From: Sphagnum compactum
Taxonomy: Eukaryota; Bryophyta; Sphagnopsida; Sphagnales
NCBI GenBank assembly: GCA_965153455.1
Contig: OZ234495.1
Location: forward strand, 7,560,875-7,624,874
Direction of reading: 5' to 3'
Length of the DNA: 64,000 nt
Shown here one piece after another: positions 48,701 to 60,265 of this stretch. Both the position numbers and the translations under genes were made by a program. The notes beneath the pieces were generated by a model. The model did no database searches. It saw nothing but the letters and a program-made list of their open reading frames with translations, and was not told the origin of the DNA. Each line of letters begins with the position of its first letter. Position 1 is the first letter of the stretch.

Positions 48701-51700
48701 AGAAGCATAAGAGAAATCAAAAGGAACTATGTGAACCTGCAACTGCAAATTCCTGGTTCGAGCTTTTGCCATCTCTGGTTTGAGGGAGCCCAGAACTTCA
48801 GTCAGCACTTCTCCAGCTTTCAGGGCTGATGTTGTAGCCTCTGATGCAGCATGTGCAGCTGTATCTTTTTCCTGCTGAATTATAGCTACTGTGTGCATGA
48901 TTTTGGAGCTCTCTCTCTCCAAAAATTCTTGCAGCTTCTGATTCTTTTCGCCAGCTTCCGAGACAGCAATCAATGCATACTCTCTTTGCTTTGCCAGCTC
49001 CTGACTCACTTTCCTGGCCTCTGAAGCTGCTGCTACTGCAAAATCTCGCTCAATTGCAAGGTTTTCCTGCATTCCAAGATGGTTTCTCATATCAGGTTGC
49101 TAACACGACATTCTGTTGGTAAGCATACTCAGCAATTGGCACACAACTGAGCATCATCATCATCACAACGGGAGATGGCAGAGTGTGAAACCTGGAATTG
49201 AACACTTTTGCGGCGAGCGTTTGCAATTTCACTAGTGAAGGATCCCAAGATATCTTCAGCTTTTGCAGCGGACATTGTGGCCGATGCAGCTGCTGCAGCG
49301 GCCTCTTCTTTCTCTCGTTCCACCATCGACACAGCACGCGCCAGATCCTTTGCACCTTCCTGCAACACCACACATTCAAGCTTTAGGTTTTACTCTATCC
49401 AAGGTCGTCTATTCTACATTGATCTGTGAACAAGAGTTGAAGGTAATGCATTGAAGCTTTGGTTTCGCACCCGTGCTTCACCGAGCTCCGATCTCAATCC
49501 CTCCATTTCTCGCTTGAGTGCATCCGTCATTAGCAGGACTTTGTCTCTTTCAGTTTGCAAACGCTTTTGGACGTCACCTTTACTAAGCATGCTCATCATC
49601 ATCTCGCTTCCATTGTTGGCACACACTTCCATTGCTTGACGTCTGATGGACGCACTCTCCCTTTCCAGCGTCTCCCGAAGCAGGCCTCGTTCACTCTCCA
49701 GGATCTCTGCCATCTCGGTTCTCACATTCTCGAGCTCATCAAGAAGTACCTGCTCATTTGAAACTGACATCATTTTAAGGACATCTTTCCATTAGCGTGC
49801 TCTGATTCTGAGAGAATAGTAACTCTTCATTATGTTTTTTCCACTAGCTGTGCTCAAAATCATCGCGCACACAACTTTATTCGTCGAGCATTGATCAATT
49901 GCAAAAGCTATAAGAACTGTGAATCAAACTGTGACTTACCATCAAATGACATTTGTCCTTTTTTTCCATGAAAACATATGTTTGCAAAGTTCTTAAGATG
50001 ATTAACTACATATTTTCAACCCACTTGCAACTCTCCAATGGAACCCGACTGCCCCAAACAAGGCCCTATGTCAGTGGCTTTCCATTAGGTGCTGTGATCA
50101 CAACGTGCAGCCCAATGGAAAGAGACCCTTGGTTGTGTTTCCGACGGCGCTGACACCTTGATTGCATGTGCAGTTGAGCAAAATCCGTGCAGGAGAAAGT
50201 GTAGATACAGCGAGGAGCGAGCGAGCGAGCGAGCGAGCTTACTTGGCGAGACACAGAAGAAGAAGGTCCATCTTCTGAGGATGTTTCTTGCTGCCGCTTG
50301 TATTCACTCCATTGACTTTCAAGCTCATCCAGTCGATCCCGGCAAGTGAACTTGATGTTGAAAACATCGTTGCGCACCTCCTCCAAGCCACCGAGGTACA
50401 GCTGCGACAGACTCTCCACCCTCTCCATGATGAGCAACCTCTCACGGACGCAACTTTCCATTTGTGAGGAGGTTCCTCTCTCTCTCTCCACCTCTGCAGT
50501 CTCCTGTTGCATCTTCTCCACAAGCTTCCGCAGATTCTCCATCTCCACCTGTGTGCAGAAGAAACAAAAGTCGAAGTCTTTAGTGAGGCTTCCAAAACTC
50601 TTTCGCTTTCTCCGCAATTGCGAAGATAGAGATAGAAGCTGCAGAGGCAATGACACTGGTTTCGCAATCATGCACAGCAATAGCACTCGGAAACCTTCTT
50701 GTTCAGAATAAGCTCTTCTTCTTCCACTAGAGAGAACCACTACTCTCACCTTCATAACTTTCTCAACTTTCTTGAGACTCTGGATTTCAAGCTTCATGTT
50801 GGATCCTTCATCTGTCAGTTTTCCCATCGAGCGCTTGAAATCCTCCCGTACTGCTGCAATATCCTCTGACTCCAACTTCTTCACCTGCAGCAGTAAACAT
50901 AAAGTCTTGTTTGCATTGCAGGAGCCGTTGGTCTGATTCTGTCTGTCTGTCTGTCTCTCTCTGTGTTGATTTCGGTCTTGAGTATGGATGGGACTGACCT
51001 GAATGCCTTCTTGTTTCATGGTCTGCAGCTGCCTGCGCAGAAACCCATTTTCTGATTTAAGAATGTCTTGTTCACGAATTGCATTTTCCTTTGCGATTTG
51101 GGCAATTTGATTGAGGTGCTCAACATTGAGGCTTTTCACTTCCTCTCTTCCCTTGGACAAAGCTTCCACTTCAGCCCACAAGAGTCTTATCTCACCACGC
51201 ATCTCTGCCATCCCTATTTCCTTCTCTCTCAACTGCTTCTCTATCTTCTCATCAAATTGTGCTTCCACCTGCTCACAATTAGCCAGCCAGCAGAAGATCA
51301 TCAACAATCTGATGATGACCAAAGAAATTTTCCAGACCTGGCAGAAGAAGGAAGTGTGGCATAAGTTAAGCTTTTGTTTGGAAGAAGAGGGTCGTACCTG
51401 TTTTTTCTCTTCTTTCCTCATCTTTTCTGCATCTGCTATTACCTCTGCAATCTTGAGTTTGAGTTCATTCCGAATGCTGTGCTTTGCTTCCAAGATTTCG
51501 TCATCTGTTTCCTCCTTGAGAGCTTCAAGCTCCTTTTCTATGCCCTCCATGTGCCCTCTCCATCCCTTGCTCTCCACCTCGATCCGAATCTTGAAACCCT
51601 CCACTGAGCCTTTGATTTCACCCACCAGTCTCTGTATATTGGCCATCTTTTCTTCATATGCCTCAAGTTGCACATGCTGCAAGCTCACACCAAACACAGA

Positions 51701-54577
51701 CAACAAGGAGACATTTGGCCTGTCAATCTATCATCTCAGAACCTTTTACAGAACCCTCATTATGAACAGGTTGTCCAGAGCTAGTAGCTGGTCTTGGAGG
51801 GTGTAGTAGCACTTGCCTCACTGATTCTGTTGTTGAATCCTCGGAAGCTTAAATCATCGGCTGTTACGAGGTACTTCTGGCCAACTTTTGCATGGCTGAA
51901 TTTAGTGGCAGAGTTGACATCATTAATCATGTTGTTTTGGCTTTGCAGATGGCTACCGGCCAAGGTGCAACGTCCAAGAATGGCACCCAGTTGCTGCTCA
52001 CTTGTGACCATCTCACATGATGTTGGACTTCTGCTCACATTCTGGGTGCCACAGATTTCAAACCTGTTGTTGTATTGATCTTCTGCAAGTGGACAGTGCA
52101 CTGTATGAGTGCTGGCAATGGATGTGGGTAACAAGATGGCTGTGGATTTGGAAGAGAGGTGGTCTGAATCCAGCAGCTCCCTGTCAACAACTGGTAGCTT
52201 GGTGCTTGTATGTAGGCTCTCAGGGCTAGGCTTGTAATCTGAGGTAGAAGGGTCATACTTTGGGTGAGGCTCCAATGTGCTTGCAGAGGTTGTGAGTAAA
52301 TTCAGATGAAGGGAATTGTGTGCGGGATTGCAGCAGCCCACAGCAGCATCTAAACCTGGCATGTACAAGCTGCAGCTAGAGGGAGGGCGATGAGAGTTTG
52401 GTGTCAGGTGCTCGAGCTTATGGAGGTAGTGGGACAGGGGCAAAGAGGAAAGAGACGATGCTGCCAAGCCTGAAGTTGAAGAGCTTGTTGAGTGTGTATA
52501 TGAAGGAAGGGATGCAGTCAATTCAGGGATAGTAGCTTTGTGAGCCTGAAATTCCTCACGTACATCTTTCATCACATCTGGTTCCTGTCCAAGGAAGGGA
52601 ATTGCATTCAGTGGCAGTGGAGATGCATTTATCTTGCTTCCAAGAACTCCTCCATTTTGTGTGGGGCTGATCCCTGGACTGTAGATATCCTCAAATTCTA
52701 CTCTCTCTTTGTCACTGAACCTTACTGTCTGCCAAGCTGTTCGCTCTGTCTTCACACCCTCCTGGCCTTTCCTGGTTGCAACTAGGTCAATTTTGTCAAC
52801 CAGGCACTTTTGCAATCTGTCTGCCATTCCTTCAACTTCCACTTCTCGGATTCTTGTATCTTCAGCTTTCTCTTTCAACATCTGCATTTGGTGCCTGAAC
52901 TTTTCACAGTCTTCTTTCACACCCTTCATACCTCTGGATCTGTATGTCCCCATAGCATTCCTGTTTCTTCCATCACTCATATCAATATCAATTTGTTCTC
53001 CTTTGGGAAATTTCGTTTGCTCCCCAGATACTGTCCCTTGTATCCTCTGAGGTGCAGATACTGGGCGTGTGTTTAGCATTTTTCCTGACAAATCTGAGCA
53101 ATGGTGCTCCCTGGAATTTGACACCATGAAGCTTGTCTCAACATTAAGTCCATTGGTGTGGTTTTCTGAGCCCTGCCACCCTCTTCCAGATTCTGCCAGT
53201 GACAATTTTCTGCAGCAAGCTTCATCATGCTGCTGGTGCCCTGATGTACCATTGCTTTGAAAACACCTTGTGGTCATGCCAATTTCTCTTAACTGTGCTG
53301 CCATTCCAATGCAATTGACCTCTGTATCTTCCTCCCTGTTCACAACCCCACCTTCCCATGAATTTGCAGCCACAATCTTTTGCTTACAAGGCACAGAGGT
53401 GGTCATTGGAGCTCTCATGCGGAGCTCATTTCCACCATATCTGAAGACTCCTGAAGGAACCATTGCGCTGCTACTTTGAATCACACATTTGTTTGCAGCT
53501 TGATTGCGTCCACCACCTTGGAAACCATGGATGCTGCATTTCCTGCCAGAGCTTTCCGATGGATGCAAGATGGTGACAGACCTCTCCTGTGATAACTCCA
53601 CTAATGTGCTTTTCATCTTCGGCACATGTGTGGAGCATTTGCCTTGGATTTTTGCAGAGGTGGAGGACAGAGGTCCTGATGATTTTGAGCATGGCATGTC
53701 TTGTCCCCCATTTGCTTGCCGGGGAGTTATGTTGCCTGCAAATATAACACAACAAAAAGATGCTCAAGAAGCTTGTGGCACAACAATGTTTTATCTTTGT
53801 CTGCAAAGCTGTGGATAACAACACATCAGGTTTCTTCTTTTCCTTTGGGAGAAGGGGGGGGGGGGAGGGGAAAAAATTTAGCCCTTGAAAAGGACTTGCT
53901 GATGCAAAAGGAGGTTATAATGGTTGCAGACCTGCAGTAGTAACAGAAGTTGGTTGCAACCTCAAACAGTCCATGTTGGCATGGTGATGGTGGTGATGAT
54001 GGTCCATGGCTGAAGAATCAGATGGTTTTTTGGGTCGTTGTGTTGTTGGGGTTGTCTTTCGGGATGAAGGGGCTGACTTACTTGCAAATCGATAAGGTTC
54101 ACTCATATTGGGTGAACTATTCTCCCACTGTTGCACTCCGTCAGGTGCTCTCTGGGAAATTATTGTTTTCTTCTCGACTCTCAACACAGAATCTGAGGTA
54201 GGTCTTGAAGAGGAACTCAGCAGCAGCTTTACTGTCATCTGAGAGGGTTGCCCATTTGATTTCTCTGTCTCTAAGAGGCAATTGTTATTTTTGTCTGTTG
54301 TATGGGTAGGACTGACTGGGGGCACGCTGTCTTCAAGCTCCAAAATCCTTTGTGCAGCTTCAGGTAACTGGGATTGGAGCTCCAGAAAAGGCTTCTCACT
54401 TTTCCTGTCAATGTAAAGGGGATGTAGAGGAATGGTGCTTGATACCAGTGTTGCAAAAACTCTTAGATGCTGCAACTCATCTGCAAGAAGGTTTGCTTTT
54501 CTGGAGATGGAAGCTTTTCTCAGGCAGAGCCGAGCATTTCTGCAATAGAAGTTCAGTGGCAGAATTGCCCCATCCAT
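45765..54577 (-). CDS. Large coiled-coil protein, 15 exons, function unknown
   Basis: I do not recognise the family. Fifteen exons join in frame: 54577-53932, 53735-51817, 51676-51398, 51268-50999, 50884-50750, 50548-50243, 49749-49450 (3' end uncertain), 49359-49192, 49066-48737, 48637-48410, 48163-48002, 47841-47455, 47267-47098, 46916-46791, 46563-45765; about 2,074 residues. The first two exons are Ser/Thr/Pro-rich with a HHHHHHH run; exons 3-12 are heptad-like, Glu/Lys/Gln-rich coiled coil; the last exon is basic, Arg/Ser/Pro/Gly-rich. Exons 7-9 end in similar sequences (EARVRNQSFN, NARRKSVQFQ, KARTRNLQLQ), suggesting exon duplication. Three donors appear to be GC. The true start may be a small exon with ATG at 54755 spliced in phase to 54539 (acceptor TCTATTGCAG). 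Head-to-head with eIF3h. A structural or cytoskeletal/nuclear role is only a guess from coiled-coil content. Confidence 0.8.
50214..50238. repeat. GAGC tetranucleotide microsatellite at a splice donor
   Basis: A run of GCGA units lies just inside the intron that follows the exon ending at 50,243, within a few bases of its GTAAGC donor. Confidence 0.9.
53860..53872. repeat. Poly-G run in intron 1 of the coiled-coil gene
   Basis: A G homopolymer interrupted by one A (GGGGGGGGGGAGGGG) lies in the short intron 53,931-53,736. It is likely length-polymorphic. Confidence 0.8.
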
Positions 54578-55217
54578 GCCTGATCAAAATTCTGGATTCT
54601 CATTACAGAGCAGCTCTTGAGAAACAGAAAAAATTTATGGTTTCAAGCAGATGCTCACAGACACAGGGCAGTGATTCACGGCAGTAGGATGTGCAAGAAT
54701 TGACAGCAAAGACACAAATTGATTACAGACTTTGAGAGCAGGAGGGGTCCTTCATCCTGCAGCACTTTGAGAACATGCCATGGAGATGAGCAACAAACAA
54801 CAAACACACTGAGACAAGGCTCAATGACAACCACGACCACACACATAAATGTACTAGTGACAAAACCTGAAAACCAACGCGATAGGGAAAAGCTGTTGCA
54901 GAGCACCAAGTATCACACTCTCCCAAATTTAACACCCCCAATCACAACAACAACAACTGTAATGCAATAAATAATACTGTACAATGGAGAAGAGAAAATA
55001 AGAACCAAAACACGACCAGGAAAGAGGAATCCCCAAGTTTGGAAATTAAGGAAAAATGGTGGAGCAGGTTTCAAGGTTTGTTGAGGGCAACCACAACACT
55101 GACTGCACTGATGGAACAGAGAAGAACATCAAGAGTGTTATGCAAAAAAGGTTCTAGGCAAGTCAATGAAGCCTAAAGAAAGTTGGAAAGACTTGAAAAT
55201 GCAACAGCAGAGGAGAA

Positions 55218-55290
55218 ACACAGAGAGAGAGAGAGAGAGGCACACACACGCACAAACACACAAACACACAAAGAGAGACACACACAGAGT
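55218..55290. repeat. GA/CA microsatellite
   Basis: A perfect GA run followed by interrupted CA and AAACACAC units. Confidence 0.9.
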
Positions 55291-55334
55291 ACGGACGAGT
55301 CCGGGGAGAGAGACAAGGAGTTAACCGTTAACCG

Positions 55335-55566
55335 TGCCACGTCATCCCACAGTTAGTTAGTTACCTTCTGCGAGTCCGACATGGCGGTTTGACCTTTCGA
55401 CTGCAACCAGCTTTTTAATGTGAACACGAGAAACTCTATCCAGTAAGTTGACCATAAACTTGCCACGTCACCCGTATAGTTAGTTATTTAGTTAGTTTAA
55501 TTAAACTTTCCAGGGGTCCGACCTGGCGCTTTACGTTTTGGCTTATAATCAGAGCTCAATGTGAAC
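55335..55566. repeat. Direct duplication within the divergent promoter
   Basis: Copy 1 (55,335-55,426) and copy 2 (55,461-55,566) share, in order, TGCCACGTCA, AGTTAGTTA, GTCCGAC(A/C)TGGCG, a TTT block and AATGTGAAC. Spacing between the TGCCACGTCA starts is 126 bases. Confidence 0.75.
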
Positions 55567-55625
55567 GGGGTTTTCCTTCTCCCCCCCGGTCTGCTTTCGA
55601 ACCCGGCGAAGTACTGGGTTGGAAG

Positions 55626-55634
55626 AAACCCTAA
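55626..55634 (+). promoter_or_regulatory. Telo-box AAACCCTAA upstream of eIF3h
   Basis: An exact AAACCCTAA lies about 320 bases upstream of the eIF3h start codon. Telo-boxes are frequent in promoters of plant genes for translation components, which fits the downstream gene. Confidence 0.6.
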
Positions 55635-55954
55635 TATCCCGCCACCTCCGCAGACTGCAGAGGACTAAGGCAGAGAGCTCCCACTAGTTTCTTCGTGGAC
55701 GCATACTTCATCTTCTCTTTGACACTAGCTTTGCTGAACAACTGACGGCGATGGCGGACGGAAATCCTCGTATTGACTACTCTTTCCAACTTCTTTGGCG
55801 TTCGCTGTTTTTTCTCTTTTTTTTCGCTTTTGTTTTTTGTTTTGTTTCTGTTTCTTTGGTGGAGTTTGCTTCGGGTGTGTCATCTCGTGTTTGCGACTGT
55901 CTTTCTGAAGTTCCTTTTGTTTCTTGTGTCGTGGAACTGGGAACGGCAGCTCCG

Positions 55955-58900
55955 ATGCGGTCGTTTGCGCAGGCGGCTTCGACGGAAGAGATCGTGGTGC
56001 CTTCGCGAGTGGTTCAGATTGATGGCCTGGTATGTGTTCTATTTTACATTCTTGCTCTGGGATTAGGGTTTCCGAGGGATGAGGTGTTTCGTGCAAATGA
56101 TGATGTAGGGGAGAAACTTCTGTCTCCTTTCAAAAAGAAGAGTTTTGTTTGGTGGCAAGTCTATGATGGGAGTAGCAATGGTCTGTATTTATTTGGAGAG
56201 TGTCTATTCAGGTGGCGTTGAAGATTATCAAGCATTGCAAGGAGTGTATGCCTGCGCTCGTCACTGGACAGCTCTTGGGACTGGATATTGGTAGCATTCT
56301 GGAAGTCACCAACTGCTTTCCCTTCCCGGTATGGTCATCCACCAAACTACCAGAGTCCCATCTGCACTTGCATCATTACTTCTTTAGTGGCATCACCAGA
56401 GCTTGCAAAAAATCATTTGGTTAGGGCACTGCCGTTTCTCTGTCACCAGCTTCTTTCAGTCATCAGTACTGAGGTCCATATCAGGTCAGTTCTGTCAGAG
56501 TCTCCTCAGCTCTGCTGATGAATCTGGATTTCATGAAATGGCCAGTGAAAAGCAGGTTTTTCTTGCCCAAGTGATTTCAGGGTTATCAGGAGAACGAGGG
56601 CTTTGCTTTTACTTCTCTTTGACCATGTTACCAATGTCTATGTTTGTGTAGTTTCCTTCACCGCCAGCCTTCTTTCCAAGCTGGAAAATTTCACTGAGAT
56701 ATCTGTCATTGTGAGGTTGAGTTGCACATATTACAAAACAAGTGTCTTGGCTGGGTTGTGCCAAAATCATCTAGTAGGGTCAACAATTTTTCATCTAGTA
56801 TGTTATTGGAATTAGCATTCATGTGTAATTACAATACATGGTTGGTTATTGGTTCATAATCAATGGATTAATGGATTGTAGATGTTCTGCACGAAGAATT
56901 TCTTGGGTTTTGGGTCAGTTTGAAGCAATTGTCTCAACTTGAAAGTGAAGATAGCCACATATGGGAGAATTTTAAGTTTGATGATTCTGGTAGAAAGGAG
57001 ACCCATGAGCTTTTTGGTCTCAGTTAGATGATCCCTCACAGAGACCTGGTTGCTTCTAGCAGAGTCGAGGAGGTGAAGAAGAAGATGAGGTTGAGGCTGA
57101 TGGGGCCAACTATCAATTAGAGATGATGCGCTGTCTTCGTGAAGTGAATGTTGACAACAACACTGTTGGCTGGTAAGATTTTCACTATTCAATGTCCATA
57201 TGCATCCTCTTCCCAAGAATAGCTCATCTATTTGAGTCACAGGTTGTATTTGACAGCTCTGTTGGCACAGATTATATGAAAAAGAATCTGCAATTATAAA
57301 AATGCTCTGTTTTCACAAACAAATGTTGTGAGCTGTAGGTTTTTACAGTCAGGCCACTAAATGGATATTTCTGGGGACACGGAGGATATGGTGTCGTGCT
57401 TGATATTGCATCCTCCTCATTTTTCCTAGTTTTTTTGCCGGATGGATGTCTGCACAGGTATCAATCAACCTACATGGGCTCCTTCCAGACGGTGGAGCTT
57501 ATTGAGACTTTCTTGAATTATCAGGTGAGGTCTGATGTTCTGGAGCTAACAACTCTTCTCAATTCTCGGGTTTCTGTATCAGTTTTTGTGGACATTCTTG
57601 TGACTTCTGCAGGGTGTATGAGTCAGTCTGGTACAAGCACTGGAAATTACTGCCACAGAGGGTTCAGATCATTGCTTGAAAAAGTAGATCAATTCTTGGG
57701 CTATGGCAGTAATCATTTGAGCAGGTGATCAAGTAAATATTCAAGGGGACTGCTGTTTGGAGAACAGGAAAACATCAAGAGGTGTGTGTGCATCATCTAT
57801 GATCCACTGAGGTCGGGACAAGGAGTGCTGGCACTCAAGGCTTTGAAACTGAGTGATGCTTTCATGGAACTCTACCGGACTCAAGTCTTTACAGGAGAGA
57901 AGTAAGTTCACTCAACATTGTTACTTCATGTTTAATGGACAAAGTTACGATAGTTATGTAGCCATGCAATAGAAGTTTTGTCTCTGGTTTGTCTTTCAAG
58001 TGGTTACTATCTGAGGCAATTAATGAAATATTGCATTTCTGTACAGATTGGGCTGTTTCAGAGTTGCTGCCACTTAGAGGTTTAAGAGAACCTTGCATAT
58101 GTTGTAGCATAATTTGAAACTTGCTGTTGATGTAAGGCTTATCACAAACTGTTATCACAGCTCAGTCATCTGCACTGTGGCAGTTTTTGATAATTTTTAT
58201 TTTTGTGCTTGCAGATTGCGGGAGAAAAACATGACATGGAAGGACATTTTTGAGGAGATCCCGGTAAGGACTCACATTATTTCCAAGTCTCCAGTCTGTG
58301 TAACTATGAAAGTTCAAAGTACAGGGAGGATGGACCCAGTAACAGGATGTTTGCTGTAGTTAACAGGATACAGCAAACATCCTGTCAGAATATGCTGAGA
58401 TCTCATCATCTCATCCTGTTCATCTCAGCATATTTTAGGGGATCTTATCAGCATGTGTCTCTCTTTGCACTATCTTTACTGGTGTGCTGTGTGAGTGATT
58501 AGGTGAAAATTTCCAATTCTGCACTTGTGAGTGCCTTGATGACAGAGCTTGAGTCGGATGCACCTGCTACTCAGGTATTTTTTGAACTAGGCTGTGCTGT
58601 GATGACATGTTCTTTACAGTAGTTTTGCTGCAAATTGTGCAGAGTGAAGGTTTTCTGTAGTAGAAGTTTTACTTTTCCATTGAAGCCAGCTGACAATATC
58701 ACTTTGGCTTGTTGGACAGTGTGACTTTGATAGACTAGTATTGTCAACCAACCCATTCATGGAGAAAAACTTGGAGTTCTTGATTGAGTGCATGGATGAT
58801 CTTTCAATGGAGCAGCAGAAGGTATGGAGATTTATCTCCACTGAAAGAGAAGCCTTCCTCTCACCTACTTCCTACAGTTAATAGCTATCATTGTCATTCA

Positions 58901-60265
58901 TGAACCATTGTCACATGGTCTGCTTCTAGTTAATTCTTGTCTTTAACTTTCTCAGTTTCTCTGGCTTCATTGGGTCTCTGTAAGGTTGTACTTCGCCACA
59001 TTTCTAAGATCCAGTACTAGTAAGTTGGCCAAGAAAAGGGACCTTACTAGATTCAGGCTATTGACCTCATCATTGTAAATTTGGTCAGTTGCTCTTGGTA
59101 TGGCCATGAAAACCTTGGTGGGTGATTTACTGAGATTGTTCAGTTGTCTAGCTGCCAAGACTTTATACAACACTGAATTTTTGTAGTATTAATTAGTTTT
59201 GAATTGCAAGGAGCTTCCTTCTCATAGGGTCTTAATCTGTTGGAACTGTGATTCTGGTTATCTTAGACATAGGATTGACAAGGTCATTAATTTCTTGTTG
59301 TATTTCACATGTGGTCGCAGTTTCAATACTTCTATCGCAATTTGTCAAGGCAGCAAGTACAACAACAAGCTTGGCTTCAAAAGAGAAGGTGTTAGTAGCA
59401 CTCAAACCTGGTCAAACATTAACCTACTTATTTGAATCCACATGATTATGATCACCCTTGTTTGATTCATTTCACTGGAATTTGACATAACCTTTGCTTA
59501 GTGTTCTGACATATTTTTGTGGATGTTTTGCTGCATCTCATTCATATATTCTTCCAACCAAATATGAATGGCCCTGTTGCTTCTTAGAAATCATTCATTG
59601 TTGGTCCAAGTAGTTTCCTCTTTGGACTTACCAAGTTATGTTCTTCATCAGTTGTTGGGGTATGTCTGTTGAATTTTGGAGTGTGTTGGTACCCAACTAT
59701 GGTGATCGTTGTCTTTGTGGGAAGTGTTGAAATTCTGTTTTCTTGGAAATATGGGTCACTGTTGAACTGTGCATGAAGTACATTGGTTGTTATTACATGC
59801 AACTGACTTGAGAGTGCCTGGTTTTCTTTTCTTATTGCAGAGCAGAGAATGCAGCACGAAGGTTATCAGGTGAAGAGCCATTGCCAGAAGAAGATCCAAA
59901 CAATCCTATTTTCAAACCACTTCTTGAGCCTTCACGGCTGGATAGCTACCTGATCACCAACCAGATTGCAAACTACTGTGGTCAAGTTAATGGGTATGCT
60001 GGTCCTCTTCCATGAAGCTATGGCTATTTCTTCATTGTTTGCACTGGGTACTGGAAGAAAGAGATTAGTATCATTGTGTTTAGAGGAAGGGTTTCCATAT
60101 GCAGTCTTGAGTCAACCTGTGTGTTTCATAGTTGTCCATTGTAGGAGTGCAAGTATATTTTGACACAGATTCCTGATGTTCTGTACTGTTGGTCTTGGCT
60201 GTAACAGGTTTGCTGGACAGAGTTTGAGCAAGATGTACTTGATGGATGCATTCCGTGCAGACTAA
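55955..60265 (+). CDS. Translation initiation factor eIF3 subunit h
   Basis: Non-catalytic MPN-domain subunit of the eIF3 complex on the 40S ribosome; in plants subunit h is known to support translation of mRNAs with upstream ORFs. Eleven exons join in frame to exactly 334 residues plus stop: 55955-56029, 56212-56328, 57063-57172, 57458-57524, 57768-57901, 58215-58263, 58503-58574, 58720-58821, 59321-59388, 59841-59993, 60208-60265. Family sequence is evident throughout: [37 protein letters not shown] (MPN core), [93 protein letters not shown]. The length equals that of other plant eIF3h. The start is chosen at MRSFAQA because orthologues begin there; an in-frame ATG at 55,751 would add 68 hydrophobic residues. 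No damage seen. Confidence 0.96.
58342..58385 (+). other. Perfect hairpin 1 in eIF3h intron 6
   Basis: Arms 58,342-58,358 (ACAGGATGTTTGCTGTA) and 58,369-58,385 are exact reverse complements over 17 bases with a 10-base loop. It lies in the intron between exons 58,215-58,263 and 58,503-58,574. Confidence 0.85.
58389..58434 (+). other. Perfect hairpin 2 in eIF3h intron 6
   Basis: Arms 58,389-58,400 (AATATGCTGAGA) and 58,423-58,434 are exact reverse complements over 12 bases with a 22-base loop. It starts three bases after hairpin 1. Confidence 0.85.

Larger units (their letters stand above)
54940..55740. promoter_or_regulatory. Divergent promoter region between coiled-coil gene and eIF3h
   Basis: It serves the minus-strand coiled-coil gene and the plus-strand eIF3h gene. 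It contains a GA/CA microsatellite (55,218-55,290), which would be CT-rich in the coiled-coil leader, a tandemly duplicated block with two TGCCACGTCA sites (55,335-55,344 and 55,461-55,470), and an AAACCCTAA telo-box at 55,626-55,634 on the eIF3h side. The exact transcription starts are not visible. Confidence 0.65.

Noticed and set aside
50066-51706. A single 546-codon intronless gene
   Set aside because: Good GT and AG ends, coiled-coil interruption and phase-0 joins show four exons separated by stop-free introns; reported as a finding instead.
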